Positions 62,698 to 64,000 of a DNA stretch of 64,000 bases are shown in pieces. Numbering within the stretch: position 1 is the first letter of the stretch; each line of letters starts with the position of its first letter. The position numbers and the translations under genes are program-made. A model generated the notes under the pieces. The model was not told the origin of the DNA. It saw only the letters and a list, made by a program, of their open reading frames with translations, and made no database searches. The stretch is from contig JAUZRQ010000020.1 of the NCBI GenBank assembly GCA_030950365.1, positions 1-64,000 on the forward strand, in the 5' to 3' direction. Origin of the DNA: Candidatus Zhuqueibacterota bacterium (GTDB taxonomy: Bacteria > Zhuqueibacterota > Zhuqueibacteria > Zhuqueibacterales > Geothermadaptataceae).

Positions 62698-62841
62698 GAG
62701 CCACCTCTTGGTTTGAGCCGTTGAAAAAGAAAGTGCAACACCATCTATGGAAAAATTCGGTTTGGGGACCGTGTCGCATGCGATACATAGATACCAAATA
62801 TTTGCCGCAAAGGCCAACGAAAAATCACCGCCGGCAGCCGT

Positions 62842-63186
62842 TCATAGAATTTCGTAAACTTTTTCCGTTGGGCGGGCCAGTACGGCGCGATTGCCGCGCA
62901 CGATGATGGGGCGCTCGAGCAAAATCGGATGCTCGGCGATGGCACGAATGAGCTCGTCATCGGTGGCCTGTTTCAGGTTGAGCTCTTTGTAGATTTTTTC
63001 TTTGGTGCGAATAATATCCCGCACCGACAGGCCGAGTTTTTGCAGCAGATCGCGAATTTCCTGTTCGGACGGCGGCTGTTTCAAATATTCGATCACTTCG
63101 AAATCCACGCCCTTTTCATCCAGCACCTGTTTGGCGGCGCGACTTTTCCGGCACCGCGGATTGTGATAAATCTGGAATTCAGCCAT
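62842..63186 (-). CDS. ArsC/Spx-family protein, arsenate reductase-like
   Basis: A 114-residue thioredoxin-fold protein. IYHNPRCRKSRAAKQVLDEKG contains the active Cys of the glutaredoxin-type ArsC family (C12, usually CSKSR or CGTSR). LLERPIIVRGNRAVLARP with its Arg pair completes the anion site. Length is typical. No other arsenic gene is near, so it could be a general thiol-redox member rather than a dedicated arsenate reductase. Confidence 0.88.
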   Translation of the reverse strand: MAEFQIYHNPRCRKSRAAKQVLDEKGVDFEVIEYLKQPPSEQEIRDLLQKLGLSVRDIIRTKEKIYKELNLKQATDDELIRAIAEHPILLERPIIVRGNRAVLARPTEKVYEIL

Positions 63187-63270
63187 GCGCAGTTCCTCCG
63201 CTTAATTCGGGTCCGTAGGCCTGTTTGGAAAACCGGGCAAATTATAAGCAAAATTTCGCTAGGATGCCAT

Positions 63271-63309
63271 AAAAAAACACCGGGCTCCGAAGGGGGAACC
63301 CGGTGTTTT
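63271..63309 (-). terminator. Terminator of the desaturase gene
   Basis: On the minus strand AAAACACCGGG pairs with CCCGGTGTTTT (11 pairs) around a 14-base loop, and the run of seven A on the plus strand (63271-63277) gives the T-run. It lies 22 bases after the desaturase stop. Confidence 0.9.
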
Positions 63310-63331
63310 GAAGATATAAAATTTCAATCCG

Positions 63332-64000
63332 TCAGTCAATCAGACCGCGTTTCACCGCCTCGCTGGGCCGTTTTAAAATGCGGGCTTCGGCGTAAACTTT
63401 CTGCGGCGGCCGGCGCAAATCCCACACCAGCCGGAGCCAGGAGAGGATGCGCAGGATGTAGTGCGAAATATCGATTTCCCACCAGTAGAAGCCCTGGCGT
63501 TCGGAAGCGGGAAAGCGGTGGTGGTTGTTGTGCCAGCCTTCGCCGAGGGTGATGAGGGAGATCAGCAAACTGTTGCGACTGTCATCTTCGGTTTTGAAGC
63601 GTTTTCTGCCGAACACGTGTGTCAGCGAATTGACCAGAAACGTACCGTGGTAGGTGAGCACGGTGCTAAGGAAAAACCCCCAGAACAGGAGCTGCACGCC
63701 CGACGTGTTGAGCTGGGGGAAAAAGGCGTTCAGCGCCGCACCGATCCCGAACAGGAACACGGCCAACGTGGCCGGCGCGATGAAATGATAGCGATCCAGA
63801 AATTTCAGTTCCGGATATTTCACGAGGTCGTGCACCAATTTGTGATCGGGATGCTTGTGCTTGTCGCACAAAATCCAACCCATGTGCGCCCAGAACAGGC
63901 CCTTGTAGCGCGGCGAGTGCACGTCCTCTTCAGTGTCGGAATGGCGGTGGTGGTGACGGTGGTGCGATGCCCACCACAGCGGGCCTTTTTGCGCCGCCGA
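63332..64000 (-). CDS. Fatty acid (acyl-CoA-type) desaturase, N-terminus cut by window end
   Basis: The last 223 residues are present and the frame is open at base 64000. WASHHRHHHRHSD is the second histidine box (HxxHH type) and EGWHNNHHRFP the third of membrane delta-9 desaturases; together they hold the di-iron site. Two hydrophobic segments (FIAPATLAVFLFGIGAALN, VQLLFWGFFLSTVLTYHGTF) lie between them. The enzyme would insert a cis double bond in membrane fatty acids with O2, implying at least occasional oxygen exposure. A terminator follows. Confidence 0.92.
   Translation of the reverse strand, partial: SAAQKGPLWWASHHRHHHRHSDTEEDVHSPRYKGLFWAHMGWILCDKHKHPDHKLVHDLVKYPELKFLDRYHFIAPATLAVFLFGIGAALNAFFPQLNTSGVQLLFWGFFLSTVLTYHGTFLVNSLTHVFGRKRFKTEDDSRNSLLISLITLGEGWHNNHHRFPASERQGFYWWEIDISHYILRILSWLRLVWDLRRPPQKVYAEARILKRPSEAVKRGLID

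Overview
The window looks like a bacterial chromosome segment from the FCB superphylum, with a Calditrichota- or KSB1-like lineage as my best guess. Three things point there. The giant secreted protein ends in a YPNPFNP-type type IX secretion/FlgD-like tail. Ribosomal protein S16 carries a long charged C-terminal extension of the kind seen in Bacteroidetes relatives. Several intergenic regions contain a TTG-N19-21-TAnnTT motif resembling Bacteroidetes promoters. The lineage is inference; no rRNA or tRNA gene was seen. Most genes read rightward up to about 53.5 kb, and everything after that reads leftward.

Layout. 1-15.1 kb: an exopolysaccharide/surface-glycan locus with three GT4 glycosyltransferases (one cut by the window edge), a GT2 transferase, a Wzx-like flippase, an APH-fold kinase, a secreted putative glycoside hydrolase, a PL8-type polysaccharide lyase, two small membrane proteins and two tandem membrane-anchored metal-dependent amidohydrolases. 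15.1-23.9 kb: one 2794-residue secreted protein (SGNH esterase plus 13 Ig-like repeats with sugar-binding modules inserted inside repeats 1 and 3), preceded by a near-perfect sigma-54 promoter and a TTCGAA-centred dyad. 24-33 kb: a lipoprotein serine protease, a NhaD-type Na+/H+ antiporter and nuoJKLMN of respiratory complex I. 33-43.3 kb: an eIF-2B-like protein and the translation genes ffh-rpsP-khpA-rimM-trmD-rplS, then a class III aminotransferase, RNase G/E, rplU-rpmA and malate dehydrogenase. 43.5-46 kb: a secreted two-part protein, a GH67-like barrel plus a DapA-like barrel that appears to have lost its catalytic Tyr and Lys. 46.3-53.5 kb: a chemosensory cluster (cheA hybrid, cheW, soluble PAS receptor, cheB, cheR) without a stand-alone cheY. 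53.5-64 kb, minus strand: quinone-oxidoreductase-like MDR, RecQ, a PflX-like radical SAM protein, a GT9-like protein, a toxin-antitoxin pair whose TumE/DUF6516-like toxin is interrupted by an in-frame amber codon, a dipeptide epimerase, an alpha/beta hydrolase, a small membrane protein, an ArsC-like protein and a partial fatty acid desaturase.

How it fits together. The first 24 kb appears devoted to making, exporting, trimming and binding a surface polysaccharide: transferases and flippase build it, while the lyase, hydrolase, amidohydrolases and SGNH esterase could remodel it. The respiratory block pairs Na+/H+ exchange with the ion-pumping membrane arm of complex I. The middle is conserved housekeeping. 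The most unusual items are the nested carbohydrate-binding insertions with sigma-54 control, the GH/DapA-like pseudoenzyme fusion, and the stop-interrupted toxin. All assignments were made by eye from translated sequence; no database search was run.
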